A stretch of DNA of 64,000 nucleotides, from contig OX457038.1 in the NCBI GenBank assembly GCA_949752735.1, forward strand, positions 58,756,406 to 58,820,405, in the 5' to 3' direction. Shown piece by piece: positions 34,266-45,800 of this stretch; position 1 is the first letter of the stretch; each line of letters starts with the position of its first letter. The notes beneath the pieces are model-generated. The model made no database searches, had not been told where the DNA came from, and saw nothing but the letters and a program-made list of their open reading frames with translations. Both the position numbers and the translations under genes were made by a program. The DNA is from Lumbricus terrestris (Eukaryota; Annelida; Clitellata; Crassiclitellata; Lumbricidae).

Positions 34266-34462
34266 TCAATGTCTGTCTGTCTGTCTGTCTGCTATATGTC
34301 TGTCTGTCTGTCCGTCCGTCTGTCTGTTGACCGAGTCCGATGCGGTTGATCGCCTGTCTGTTTCTTGTCTGTCTGTCTGTCTGTCTGTATGTATGTCTGT
34401 CTGCTATATGTCTGTCTGTCTGTCTGTCCGTCTGTCTGTATGTCTGTCTGTCTGTCGTGTCT
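34266..34462. repeat. (TCTG)n microsatellite in two blocks
   Basis: Two TCTG-type blocks (34270-34328, 34352-34460) share a CTGCTATATGTCTG interruption and a CCGTCTGTCTG variant, so one was probably copied from the other. Confidence 0.88.
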
Positions 34463-34764
34463 CTTACGCCCTCTCTCGGTCTCGGACCTCAAATAAAGCG
34501 CCTGCTCTATTCGAAGCGAGGTCCTTGACCCTTCCTTTAGACTGTCAGTCATACATCCGGTCCTCGGAGCAGACGACGCTGAACCCCGATCACCCCGTTC
34601 CCATCCGAAACCATCCCACCCTATAGCCACTTGGATCAGACGAATGGAGCGGTATGTTATTTTATTTCATGTGTTTATGTAGAGCTAATATAGAGAAGAG
34701 AGGCTTCAATAAATGCTGCATGCGGCTGTGGTAAATTGAGAGTTGCTCCTCGAGGCCTTGTAAA

Positions 34765-35182
34765 AATAAATAGACTGGGAGGAGAGGGGAGAGATGGAGG
34801 AAAAGGAAGGAGGAAGAGGTAGGAGTAGGAGGGAGGAGGGAGGGAGGAAGAGGCAGGAGGAGTAGGGAGGGTGGGAGGAAAATGGAGCAGGAGGGAGGAG
34901 GAGGAGAAGAAGAAAGGAGGAGGAAGAGGCAGGAGGAGGAGGGAGGGAGGAAAAGGGAGCAGGAGGGAGGAGGAGGGAGGAGGAGGAGGAGAAGGAGAAG
35001 GGAGGGAGGAGAAGGGGCAGGAGGGAGGAGGAGGGAGGAGGAAGATGCAGGAGGAGGGAGGGTGGGAGGAAAAGGGAGCAGGAGGGAGGAGGAGGAGGAG
35101 GAGGAGAAGGAGGAGAAGGGAGGAGGAAGAGGCAGGAGGAGGAGAGAGGAGGGACGGAAAAGGAGGGAGGAGGATTGGACGC
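34765..35182. repeat. GGA-rich polypurine tract
   Basis: About 400 bp, nearly all purine on the plus strand, in imperfect GGAGGAGG, GAGGAAG and GGGAGCAGGAGG units with a ~50-bp higher-order repeat. The Gly/Glu/Arg and Pro/Ser/Leu frames over it are artefacts. Confidence 0.9.
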
Positions 35183-36155
35183 TCAAGAAATCGGCACCGA
35201 CGATGACGTAATTGTTATCGCAGATTTATATAGCGTCATTTTCATGGCGCAGCTGGTGGTGATGACAACGACGATGACGGTGGGGTATTGGAGATGGTGG
35301 TGGTGGTTTGTGGGGTGAGGTTGGATGGTGGTGTAGGTGGTGTAGGTGGGATACATGAGGCACGCTAAGTGTGGGGTGGGGTTAGAATGATTGGCTGGTG
35401 ATAGGGTTGGTGGTTATAGGCGGACATCGACGTCAAACAACAATGATGATGATGATGGCGATGATAACATACTGTATGCAATTAGTGAACGACCATAACA
35501 GACCATCTGCCGTAAAAGATAGAGAAGTCGCCTTGGCTTACTTTACCCTCTACCATATTGTAATCTTTTCTCTATTTCACGGTTTTGTGGATGATCAGCT
35601 GCAGATTGGCAATTTTCTTCATCAATTTCACGCGAATTAATTCAATGCAAACGCAGCAGATCTCATTATCGTCACGTGCAAAATAATATCTCTGTGGATT
35701 TGCCGGCGGTGAAGATTTGCACGCAACGAGGAAGAGGAAGAGGCGATCGTTAGACGAGAGCTGATGATTAATCGATTTCAATAACAGACAGAATAATAAC
35801 GAAAATTACACAACAATGAACGACTCGAGAAGGACGAACGGGTATATATACCGGACGTCCTGGAGAAGGACGGATGGACATCGGACGTCCTGGATTCATC
35901 TGCGGAATCGGCCTAATTGGAAGTCCGACGATCCAGTCACGTCGACGTTTTTTGGCGTCGGAAAGAATAATTGTATATTTTTCTTTAACTGTTGTAATAT
36001 CAATTTTAGATGACAGCAAGGCTAATAGGATTTCTCGTTTTGTAGTCATTAATCTGTGCGTGTACAGAATGTCTTATTTGATGCTGACCTTGAGCATCGA
36101 CATCTGGACGCAAGGAAGCAACTGCGCCAAGACAACATTCCTCTTCCGTCACCAA
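35183..36155. other. non-coding with GGT and GAT patches
   Basis: A GGTGG-rich patch lies at 35245-35400 and (GAT)n at 35442-35464. An L2-like phrase, TTATATAGCGTCATTTTCATG, lies near 35226. No gene. Confidence 0.45.
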
Positions 36156-36156
36156 T

Positions 36157-36452
36157 CATTCGAGAGATGGATGCAGGCAGGAAAGGACATTCGAGAGATG
36201 GATAAAGGCAGGAAAGGACATTCGAGAGATGGATAAAGGCAGGAAAGGACATTCGAGAGATGGATAAAGGCAGGAAAGGACATTCGAGAGATGGATAAAG
36301 GCAGGAAAGGACATTCGAGAGATGGATGAAGGCAGGAAAGGACATTCGAGAGATGGATGAAGGCAGGAAAGGACATTCGAGAGATGGATGAAGGCAGGAA
36401 AGGACATTCGAGAGATGGATAAAGGCAGGAAAGGAAATTCGAGAGATGGATG
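36157..36452. repeat. 31-bp minisatellite
   Basis: About 9.5 tandem units of ACATTCGAGAGATGGATAAA followed by GGCAGGAAAGG. They differ only at the TAAA/TGAA/TGCA position. The unit has no stop in any minus frame, so three overlapping frames with a 31-residue period stay open. No spacers, so it is not a CRISPR. Confidence 0.95.
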
Positions 36453-36739
36453 GAAAGAATGGGAATCGTAATCATGGATATACGATGGTCAACAGAGGAG
36501 GATTCTTAATTAATTAATTAATTAGGCTAATGCATACAAACAAAAAGATGAAATTCTCATCGCAGGTCCACCTGAATGGCTACCGATTTCTTAACTCCAT
36601 GGCTTACAACTTGAAGCATCAAAGTGATCAAACGATTGAAGTGACCGATATTACACTGCAGTCCTGATATTCCATAAGTTTAATACTATGATTAACTTTT
36701 CGCAGAACACTATATAGACTATAGAACAAGCAACACCAG
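36453..36739. other. non-coding; (TAAT)n patch
   Basis: A short TTAATTAATTAATTAATTAG run at about 36507-36526. Nothing else recognised. Confidence 0.5.
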
Positions 36740-37084
36740 CATAGGCGGAGACCTGCGCCGAGAATTGGGGGGGACGGAAAGACGCGAGATTTTCAGAAAA
36801 ATTTCTGACGACCGGCGAAATTTTTTTTTTTAGTCATTCCGGCCAAATCTCGACCAAATCAAAAATTTTCTATTTTCGCCGCCAAAAAAGTTGATGACCT
36901 TTTTTTTTTTTTTTTAGTCATCCGGCCAAATCTCGACGAAATCTCAACGAAATTTTCTATTTTCGCCGCCGAAAAAAGTCTTGACGCTCAAACATTGGGG
37001 GGGACAAATGCATGGGCCGTCCCCCCAACACTTTTATTGGGGGGGACCGTCCTCCCCTGTCCCCCCCCTAGGTCTCCGCCACTG
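36740..37084. mobile_element. hAT MITE (TSD AACACCAG)
   Basis: Ends CATAGGCGGAGACCT / AGGTCTCCGCCACTG, flanked by the exact 8-bp AACACCAG (36732-36739, 37085-37092). Inside, a module of a T run, AGTCATxCCGGCCAAATCTC and TATTTTCGCCGCC is tandemly duplicated. The G-rich and C-rich ends can pair. Confidence 0.85.
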
Positions 37085-37092
37085 AACACCAG

Positions 37093-38177
37093 GAGCATCG
37101 CATAACAACAAAAAGCTTTAATCATAAGAGATGCAGTAATTTATGCTCGCATTACTATAGTAGTGGGTACTATAAATATAGTAGTTCAGTCTGAAATACA
37201 GCTTCATTAAGCTTATCATACCGACATGCTGACATTTCGCCACCTCTTGACGACATTAACACCAACAAAGGTAACAGAACTGTCTTGTGAATTTGAAAAC
37301 CGCTGCTGTATAAGCAAGACGCTCACAGAAAATGTTCATTGATATTGGATAGCCTATAATTAATTTTATGGTACACTGTATTAAACACTTGAATTGCGCA
37401 TCCTCCTCCTCCGGCCTTCTTCGTTGACACTTAAGGAACTGCACAGTTGACATTCCTCAGTATTTCCTCGTCCATCCAGATCCACCTCCATTCCTTCTTC
37501 CTTCTAATCCATTCTTCTTCCATCCTCCTTCTTATCCCTCGACTCATTACAGGGCAACAAAATAAAAAAAAACGACAACATAGATCTACCGACAAACAGA
37601 GCTTACGGGAGTTTAAGCCACGCCAGAGGCCCGGCAGGTCTACTACTAACTTATAGGCACAAATACGGAAACGAACGAGCAAACCCCATGGCTTACGGGA
37701 TGTTAGGCCACGCCAGAGGCACATGGGGTCGCTTACTCACAAACAGCTAGTAACAGAAACACAGACGAACAGAGCCACAGTGCAACCGTAACACGCATCA
37801 CAATCAACCCCATACCTCAAAAACAGCAGCAAGGCCCATCGCAGCCAACCACAGGTACCTATAGAGACACAGTTAAAGCAGAAAAGTTTTTATTACACGC
37901 CCTGACGGGTATGTGTCTATGTGGTATCATTATAGGAAAGAATAAAGTACAATATTTTCGGGTGAGATGGAACCGATTATGTCCGTGTAGACAGCGCACG
38001 GACATACAACAAGAAGCTTCATCGTAATCGTACACTACGTTTAATATGTGGCATTTAACAATGTTCAGCAAACATCTGTTAGAAAAATTCTTTAAATGCA
38101 CTGAAATATTTAGGTGAGATGGAGAATCAAGCGGAAAGATTCTAGTCATGCAGAAAGAGGCGAAATACGAAGAGGTA
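37093..38177. other. non-coding, nothing recognised
   Basis: A short phrase, GCTTACGGGA(G/T)TTAGGCCACGCCAGAGGC-like, occurs twice (about 37599 and 37692). Several short open frames look random. Confidence 0.45.
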
Positions 38178-38264
<87 letters not shown>

Positions 38265-38266
38265 GG

Positions 38267-38349
<83 letters not shown>

Positions 38350-38350
38350 C
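38178..38350. repeat. (GAT)n microsatellite with central (GGT)n
   Basis: About 172 bp of essentially perfect trinucleotides: about 24 GAT, then six GGT, then about 27 GAT. Poly-Asp, poly-Met and poly-Ile frames are artefacts. Confidence 0.97.
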
Positions 38351-38642
38351 GTAGGTGGAGTAGGAGAAGGAGATGAAGAATAGGAGGAAGAGGAAGAATA
38401 AGAAGTGAGTCCATTAATCTAACTTGAGTGGCAGCTATATGGGTATAATATTATGAAGTACTAAAATACCTCCACTGTTTTTAGGCAGAATTTTAGGGGC
38501 GGTCAGTCCTCTATATATTTCGCCGTTTCGTCTTCCTATATACAGGGTCAGTGGATTCTTTATAATCGAGGCGGAAATTGAAGCGAAAGTTCTAAGCAGA
38601 AGTGTGCGCAGGCTTCAGAAATGAAGTATAAGGTAAGAAACA

Positions 38643-38676
<34 letters not shown>

Positions 38677-38739
38677 TGTTTCTTAGCCTATATGGTACAC
38701 AATTAAATTCATCTTTACTTAATCAGAATATGACCTTAC
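38351..38739. other. non-coding; TA run
   Basis: A (TA)n at 38650-38677 with inverted flanks GAAACAATATATAAA / TATATTGTTTC that could form a hairpin. Confidence 0.5.
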
Positions 38740-38879
38740 CTGTACGAACAAGCCTTTCATCAGAAAACAGAGGCCAGAGAGAGGTTTCCAGCGTTGCAGT
38801 GTCAGCTGGATTTCATCTCGAAACACTGTAGCCATCGGAGACCGGAAACTTAAGCTATCACAGCACAGCAGAGTTCCTA
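38740..38879 (-). CDS. candidate exon, minus strand, unidentified
   Basis: A 140-nt segment is bounded by a good acceptor (CATACTTTCCAG, exon starting at 38879) and a consensus donor (TACAG|GTAAGG, exon ending at 38740). One frame across it is open and reads ordinary-looking protein (FRDEIQLTLQRWKPLSGL). Another possibility is a 5' UTR exon of the minus-strand synaptotagmin gene downstream. I recognise no domain, so coding status is uncertain. Confidence 0.3.
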
Positions 38880-39029
38880 CTGGAAAGTATGTACCGTACA
38901 CAGTAAAGGAAAACACAGAACTTTAAAATTCAGAAAATTGCCGCTCAGAAAATATAGGGCAACAAGAGTAACATTAATAAAATAATACGCATGTCTCTAT
39001 TCCCGATTTGAAAACATCAAATCATTTTG

Positions 39030-39130
39030 ACAATAACAACAATAATTTTATTTATTGAACAATCCGGTTGACAGAACGCAACCGGTTATGATGTACACTG
39101 TACAACTATGCAATTGAAACAATTCACAAG
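39030..39130 (-). mobile_element. LINE 3' tail, minus strand
   Basis: On the minus strand the segment ends GTTCAATAAATAAAATTATT followed by GTTATTGTC, a CR1-like terminus. The coding part is absent. Confidence 0.35.
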
Positions 39131-40907
39131 AACAGGAATCACAAACCAGAAATCTTAACTAAGAGAACAGACGGCCTGCAATACAGGGGCACTTAATTTT
39201 AAAGCAGCCTACACAGCACGTATGCCTAATGACTTGACGCACGTTGGCAACGCATAAAACGTCGGTTTAACAATATGGCCAATAAAAGCAAATTATAGCT
39301 TAACATATACGATCAAATAATAAAATTGGCATTAATCATGGCCTTATAATTATTATGACATAGACTCAGTCTTTTAATTAAAAAATTAAGTCTCTAGAAG
39401 TTTAAATTTGTACTGTCTAATTAATCGACCGATTAACCAAGCTATAGTAAAACCGAATAACTTACAATTATCTTGTTTTCGTTCTATATGCAAACATCTT
39501 CAGGACATACATGTAGGCTAGGTCTGCCCTCGTTCGTCTTCCTGAGGCATTTTGAACTTCCTTCCAAAATGTTTTCCTAAACGAAATAAAGCAAATAAAA
39601 TCTTTGCCGTGCACGATCACAACGGGATTTGCGGATCTATAAATCATCGTCAAAACACCTATGACGTCATAATGCCCTCGAGTCTTCATGACCTACTCGA
39701 AGATGACGTCTATGGTCCAACAGTATATTATTATGTGACGTCAAATGAGGCTACTCAAGAAATACAGTGATGAACCGATTAAATTATATGAAAATGACGT
39801 CATAATATTTGCTAGAGGGCTCCGTAGACATGGGACAGAAACTCATATTAAAGTCTCAGGTTGATCATTCCGCTTGTCTCACTGTTTGTTTCAAACAGTG
39901 GCAGAAGCAGACAGAATGAGGACCTTCAAAATTTCACTCTGATTAATTAGCAAGCGATCTGACACTTTTATGTAGAATGGTCCTGAATACTACTTTTAAA
40001 GTGAGCCACAATGAATTGAAATACTTTAGAAACCAAAATCATAAACAATAGATGCAAGTACAGAATGGAATAGTCTATGCAATAGGTCTAATTCTTTTCT
40101 AATTTCCTTTCTTACTTACTTCTTATACTTGCTTTAAATTTACTTCTTCATTTAATAATTAATTTCATGTTTTACCACATCTCCTGATAACCTATTGCTT
40201 TCAGTCGTTAAAATAGCATTGATCAAACTTATGTCATACTTTTCGAATTGTTTACCAGTTTATTGATCGAATGCGGCTCATGAGTTCGTGAACTGCTGTT
40301 TGTCGTCTTCTTCTTCGGCAGATTTCGTCATTTTTCAACGTTTTATTAAACATCTTTTGTCGACTTTGTCGTCTTCTCTGTCTGCCTTCGACAAAAATAT
40401 ATCGAATGTTCCCGAAACCATTAAGAGAACAAAGGAAGCCTGCGTCATTTTGCGATTACGTCATATTTGAGGATATATAGTGACATCAAGCAGCTTACAT
40501 TTTTAAAAGGCAATCGCAACGATTGCAGTCACAGCAGTACTTACCTTTCGTTTATTCAATGAAGTAAAGTTGACAGTACCTAACTTAGGAGTTAGGAAGC
40601 AAATGACTGGTGGACTGGATTGACTTCAATGTTGCTATTCCACTTATACCTAAGTTGCGCATTCCATGTTACAATATGGGTCTGTCTTAGGCCTACATCA
40701 TGTTAAAATTGTAACATGGAATGTGAGTATATTTAAATCACGAAAACAATGAATCTCATAGACCTACAGAAAAACACAAAACGTAAATGTTTTGATCATC
40801 TTGGTTTGCTACATTTTGTTTTGAACTAAGATTCGTTTTGAGTTGCATGCCTTTTAAGAAACGGTGCGTTTTTACCGAATCAATCCAGGCTCACGTCACG
40901 TGAATTT
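39131..40907. other. non-coding, nothing recognised
   Basis: AT-rich background. The palindromic CTGTTTGTTTCAAACAG at 39881-39897 and the near-inverse phrases CATTCCATGTTACAAT / ATTGTAACATGGAATG (40659-40674, 40708-40723) are the only structured motifs. Confidence 0.45.
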
Positions 40908-41169
40908 ATGACATACATACATACATGCACACATACATACATACATACATACATACATACATACATACATACATACATACATACATACATACATACATAC
41001 ATACATACATACATACATACATACATACATACATACATACATACATACATACATACATACATACATACATACATACATACATACATACATACATACATAC
41101 ATACATACATACATACATACATACATACATACATACATACATACATACATACATACATACATACATACA
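40908..41169. repeat. (CATA)n microsatellite
   Basis: About 260 bp; almost perfect ACAT/CATA tetranucleotides from 40936 on. It ends 279 bp before the outer retrotransposon. All Tyr/Val/Cys and Thr/Ile/His frames are artefacts. Confidence 0.97.
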
Positions 41170-41448
41170 CGATGTTCTCTGCAGCAGATATATAAGTATA
41201 ATAACTCTGTGCAATCGAATCGTGAATTAATGAAAGAGAGAGAGGGGTCTAATTTCTGTTTTCTGTCGTGTAATCACCACCGGTGAAGCAGGAGACCAGC
41301 TGAGACCATCGGTGACCTATTTATTACTACACCTGATGTCAATCGGAGCCAATTCGACTGGAAAATTAGTCAAGCTTCATCTACCACAGTCACGCTCTCT
41401 CCGTTCAAGGTTGAACTGTGTTGGCAATGCCATTTATGCGTACATACG
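41170..41448. other. non-coding flank of retrotransposon A
   Basis: Nothing recognised. The last five bases (ATACG, 41444-41448) are the target duplication of element A. Confidence 0.6.
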
Positions 41449-42550
41449 TGTAGCGTATTAAATCGCTATTATCTATCAAACTAACTTGTCTGATATTATA
41501 TGTTAATTCTAAGTAGGAGTTAAGCTAGATAATTTAGTCGGCGTATCTAGATTAATAATTTGGCGTCTAGTGGATTAGTAACTAGGAGACCACGAATCTT
41601 GCGTACATGAGCGAGGCAGTCATAGTGACGTCAAGCGGTTACTACGGACGCTTACGTAAGCGAAAACATTTGCATTGACGCGTAACCAATTAAAAGCATC
41701 GAAATGAGCGTAACGGACAGAATTGAATGGAAACAGCCACGTCATTGAAATTTGACATAAACGGTTGATTCCTTGCTTGAACATTGAGAAAGATGGTTGT
41801 TCAGTTGTGGCTGGCAATTCATTTGAAGTTTATTCAATGGTGAGGATGATGATTATGCTCGTATCTGGTCGTAAAACAGTACGAGGCATTCGTGTGAGAG
41901 TAGAGGCGATTTAGAAGTTCAAAGTTGTGAACTCTAACGTTCGTGAAGTCTACATTGTGATCGTGACGGTTGGTGAGACGATATTCGTGTGTAGAGAAAC
42001 GATTTTGGGCTCGTTGTCTCTGGTTGACATTTCAAGGTCATTTTCAATTGGGAAGGAAATTCTCATTGGTTGGAGTGTGATAATTTGATGCTACGGAAGT
42101 ATTGAATATTGTCTTGTCTGGTATTCGATCTGGATTCCACAGCTTGACAGTATCTCATTATCCTTCTTCAAATATAGCACGAGGTTGCTTATCTTCATTC
42201 AGTGAATCTACGGAGAATCAGCAGAACTATTTCTTCAAATATAGCACTGGGTTGCTTATCTTCATACAGTATATCTACAGCGAATCTGCAGAACTATTTC
42301 AAGGCCGTTTACACTACAGAAACGATATGTCATATATCTCAACTGTGGAACACAGATAAGCATTTAGATAAATATAATTAGTGATACGCCAAATAAGTAA
42401 ATAGGAACATTGCGTAATTGTATTGTTTATTTAACAGTTTTCGAATATATTATACATTTATAAAGAATTGGTTTCTCTTTGAACAGATCATTTAAATGCA
42501 GTACATTTTCAATTACCTGCTAAAATAAGCATAAAAACGGAGACGTTACA
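41449..42550 (+). repeat. element A 5' LTR
   Basis: It begins TGTAGCGTATTAAATCGC and ends GAGACGTTACA (TG...CA). It has the same length as the 3' LTR, and I see no base difference. A TATA-like TTTATAAAG lies near 42455. A 68-bp segment is duplicated in tandem at about 42165-42302 (TCTTCAAATATAGCAC...CAGAACTATTTC). Short open frames inside it occur in both LTRs and are not genes. Confidence 0.95.
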
Positions 42551-42552
42551 AA

Positions 42553-42572
42553 TGGGATGCTCGCGTCGGGAT
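42553..42572 (+). promoter_or_regulatory. element A primer binding site (tRNA not identified)
   Basis: TGGGATGCTCGCGTCGGGA starts two bases after the LTR, where minus-strand synthesis is primed. The TGG would pair with the CCA end of a tRNA. Element B has a similar but not identical site. Confidence 0.45.
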
Positions 42573-42884
42573 TAAATTAACAATATTATTGTTGATTAGA
42601 TTGAACTTTACTGACATTTATATTGAAGAGACAAAACTGATTAAAATGCAGATCTATTTGGAAATTGTTAAGCATAGCGCAACGCGCATGTATAGATTTT
42701 AAGCATTAGAGTCGGTGCGATAATCCTTATTGCTTAACATATACCAGAGATTGTATCACGTTAAGAGGGAACACTAGTGTGACGCTTAATAATTTTAATA
42801 ATTATTATAAGCGAGTGTGAAATTGTATAGCGCATAGTTTAGCGTTAAATTTATTACTACTTAACCAAAAGTGAGTAAGTAAGA

Positions 42885-45800
42885 ATGTCAATCACAGACT
42901 GGCAACAGTGGTTGGATATGGGACGTTCATTCTCATTGGAAGGTGAAGAGCTGAAGGCGTTTGTCAGAGACAGACAGAACGAATTCAGACAGCAGAGGGC
43001 GGATGAACGAGAAGAGAAAAAGGAAAGTGAGCTACGTGCAGCTGCAGAAGCTAAGATTCTTAGAGAGGCAGAGTCAGAGCGTGAGGCGGCTAAAATTGCT
43101 GAGGCAAAAGCAGCAAGAGAAAACGAAATAGAAATGGCGAGGATGGCTGACGCGAGACTTATACGCGAAGCAGATAATGCTAGGCTTGTACGTGAAGCAG
43201 AGATGAATGAAGCCAGGCTTACGCGAGAAGCAAATGACGTTAGACTTGAAAGAGAAGCAACTGAGGCGAGGCTTGCAAGAGAAGCGAATGAAGCTTTAGA
43301 GCATAAGAGGCTTGAGATTCAAATGAGACTGAGAGAAATGGAATCGAGAGATGGACGAAACAGAGATGATGGAGATTCTTATATGACGATGGGTGACAAC
43401 CACCAAGGAAACCAAAGTCATAAGGGAATGAAAAATATTAAATTCCCAATATTTAACGAGGCTAAAGATTGTCTTGATGCGTACCTACTCAGATTTGAGC
43501 GTACGTGTACGACGTATGAGATACCAAGAGATGTATGGTCGCTGATGCTAGCGCGACATCTGGAGTCGAAAGCATTAGAAGTGTACCAGCGTTTGTCAGC
43601 TGAAGAAACACAAGACTACGATTGTTTAAAGAAGCATCTCCTGAAAAGATTCCAATTAACAGAAGGAGGGTATCGTAACAAGTTTAAGACTAGCAAGATG
43701 GAACAAGGAGAGACTCCTTCAAATTTCATTTACAGATTGCAACGATATTTGCAGCAATGGTTGCTACAAGCTGGATTTGAGCAGACCTACGAAGGAATCG
43801 AGGATCTACTGCTAAAAGATCAATTTTTCCTCACTTGCAGTAACGAGTTGAGGATGTTCATTAAAGAGAAAGGAAAAATGAGCTTAAAAGACACATTGAC
43901 GTGTGCAGAATCTTACATCGAAGCTCATGGGTACAGATATGCAGAGAATTCTGTAAAACCTCAAGGGAGATTCAATAATGACAGAGGTAATGGAAAGCCA
44001 TTTGAAGAGAAATCGAGAGAGAAATTCCAAGGAAATGTAAACAGAGGAAGAGTTGAAACAAGACAGAACAAAGAGACAAATCACAGTGGAAATGTGAATA
44101 GAGGATTTAGTAGAGATAGAGAACAGGCAGCGGAACACAAGATAACTTGTTTTGCATGCGGTAAGGTAGGTCATAAAGCATTTGATTGTGTGCATAAAGC
44201 CAAAGGGTTTGTTAAACACACAGCAGCAGCAGTACAGATTTACGAGAATAGGGCGTACAGGGCTGTACAGACAAATGAAAATACGAAATCGAATGAAATT
44301 GACAGAACAGTAGAACGCCAGGATAGGAAAGGTAAAGAAGAAGCACCGAAACATATGGCAGCGAGTACGGTAGTTACAGAACGGAAAGATGGTTGCATTG
44401 ACATTGAAAGTATAGACGAATGTCAAGCGAAGGTCAATGGAATAGACGCCAATTGTCTTTACGATTCTGGAGCGAGTACGTGTATTGTGAGGAGATCGCT
44501 GATCAAGGATAGTGATTTGACTGGAAAGGAAACGCACTGCATCCTAGTTGATGGGAGCTTAAGGTGTTTTCCTACAGCCCATGTAAACATTGAGAGCGAG
44601 TACTTTAATGGTGAAGTTGAGGCAATGGTTATGGATGAACCAGTAAAGCCGATAATTATTGGACGCGTGAGAGGGTTAAAATATACAGTAACGAATGAGA
44701 ACACGGATGAAAATATAATTAATTGTGACAAAGGAGAGAAAGTGAATGAGACGATTATGAGTGAGAAACAAGAAAAAGTTGAGTATAAAGGAATACTCAA
44801 GAGAAATGTGAATGCTAATTCACGTTGGCAAGATGCCAAGAAGACAGTAAGATTTGAGAGTGATGAAATGAGCACGGAGTATGATGACGTAGTAGAGAAA
44901 TATGTAAGTGATGACGTCATGAACAGTGACGCACATCAAACGACAGCAGCGATAGAAACGAGAGCTGAGTCGAAGAAAGTGGTGAAATATAAACCACTCA
45001 AGGTCACAGAAATGCCCGACCTTAATATAACCACAAAAGAAATAAAGGAATTACAGAAGACAGATGAAACATTGAAGAGTTACTGGGATAAAGCATCTGA
45101 GGGGAATGGCGATGAGAAGAGTACAGAAAAAGTGCTGTACGTAAAGAAAGATGGACTGTTGTACCGGAGATGGAAGGAAGTATTGAAAGATGAAGCGAAA
45201 TGGCAGTTGATGGTACCGAAACAGTTGAGAAACAAAGTTCTAGCTGTAGCACATAACTCGCTACTGTCAGCTCATCTAGGCATGAAAAAGACTCACGATA
45301 AAATTGTGAATGAATTTTATTGGCCAGGGATAAATCAAGAAGTTCGGCGATACATATTAAGTTGTGATGTATGCCAGAAAGCAGTGGATAAGAAAGTGAA
45401 CTACAAGGCACCGATGGGACATCTTCCAGTGCTGGATGTGCCGTTCAAGCATGTCTGTGTGGACATCATAGGAGCCATAGAGCCAATGTCTATGAGAGGA
45501 TATCGTTATGTATTAACGATTATCGACTTAAGCACCAGATATCCTGAAGCAATACCGTTGAAAGGTATTAGTACCGAAGAGGTGGCGGAAGCCTTGTTTA
45601 ACTTTTACTGTCGGATGGGCGTACCAGAAAGAATTCATACAGATAGAGGGAGCCAGTTTACGTCAGAACTAATGGCCGAAGTAAACAAGATGTTATTAAT
45701 CAAGCATACGATGACAAGTCCATACCACGCGATGGGAAATGGTTGTGTGGAACGACTGAATGGAACAATTAAGACTACACTGAGAAAATTGATAGGTGAA

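Noticed and set aside
33800..34330. Leu/Phe/Ser-rich 176-residue frame as a membrane protein
   Set aside because: Derived from a CTT/TCC pyrimidine-rich stretch that runs into the TCTG microsatellite.
34662..35211. Gly/Glu/Arg-rich and Pro/Ser/Leu-rich frames
   Set aside because: Pure product of the GGA polypurine tract.
36157..36452. CRISPR-like array
   Set aside because: Direct 31-bp repeats are head to tail with no spacers, in a eukaryotic genome; it is a minisatellite.
38142..38414. Poly-Asp, poly-Met and poly-Ile proteins
   Set aside because: Trinucleotide GAT array read in different frames.
40880..41230. Tyr-Val-Cys-Met and Thr-Tyr-Ile-His repeat proteins
   Set aside because: The (CATA)n microsatellite is open in most frames.
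41620..42359. Small genes in the A LTR
   Set aside because: Exact copies exist at 57797-58536 in the other LTR; short, no motif.
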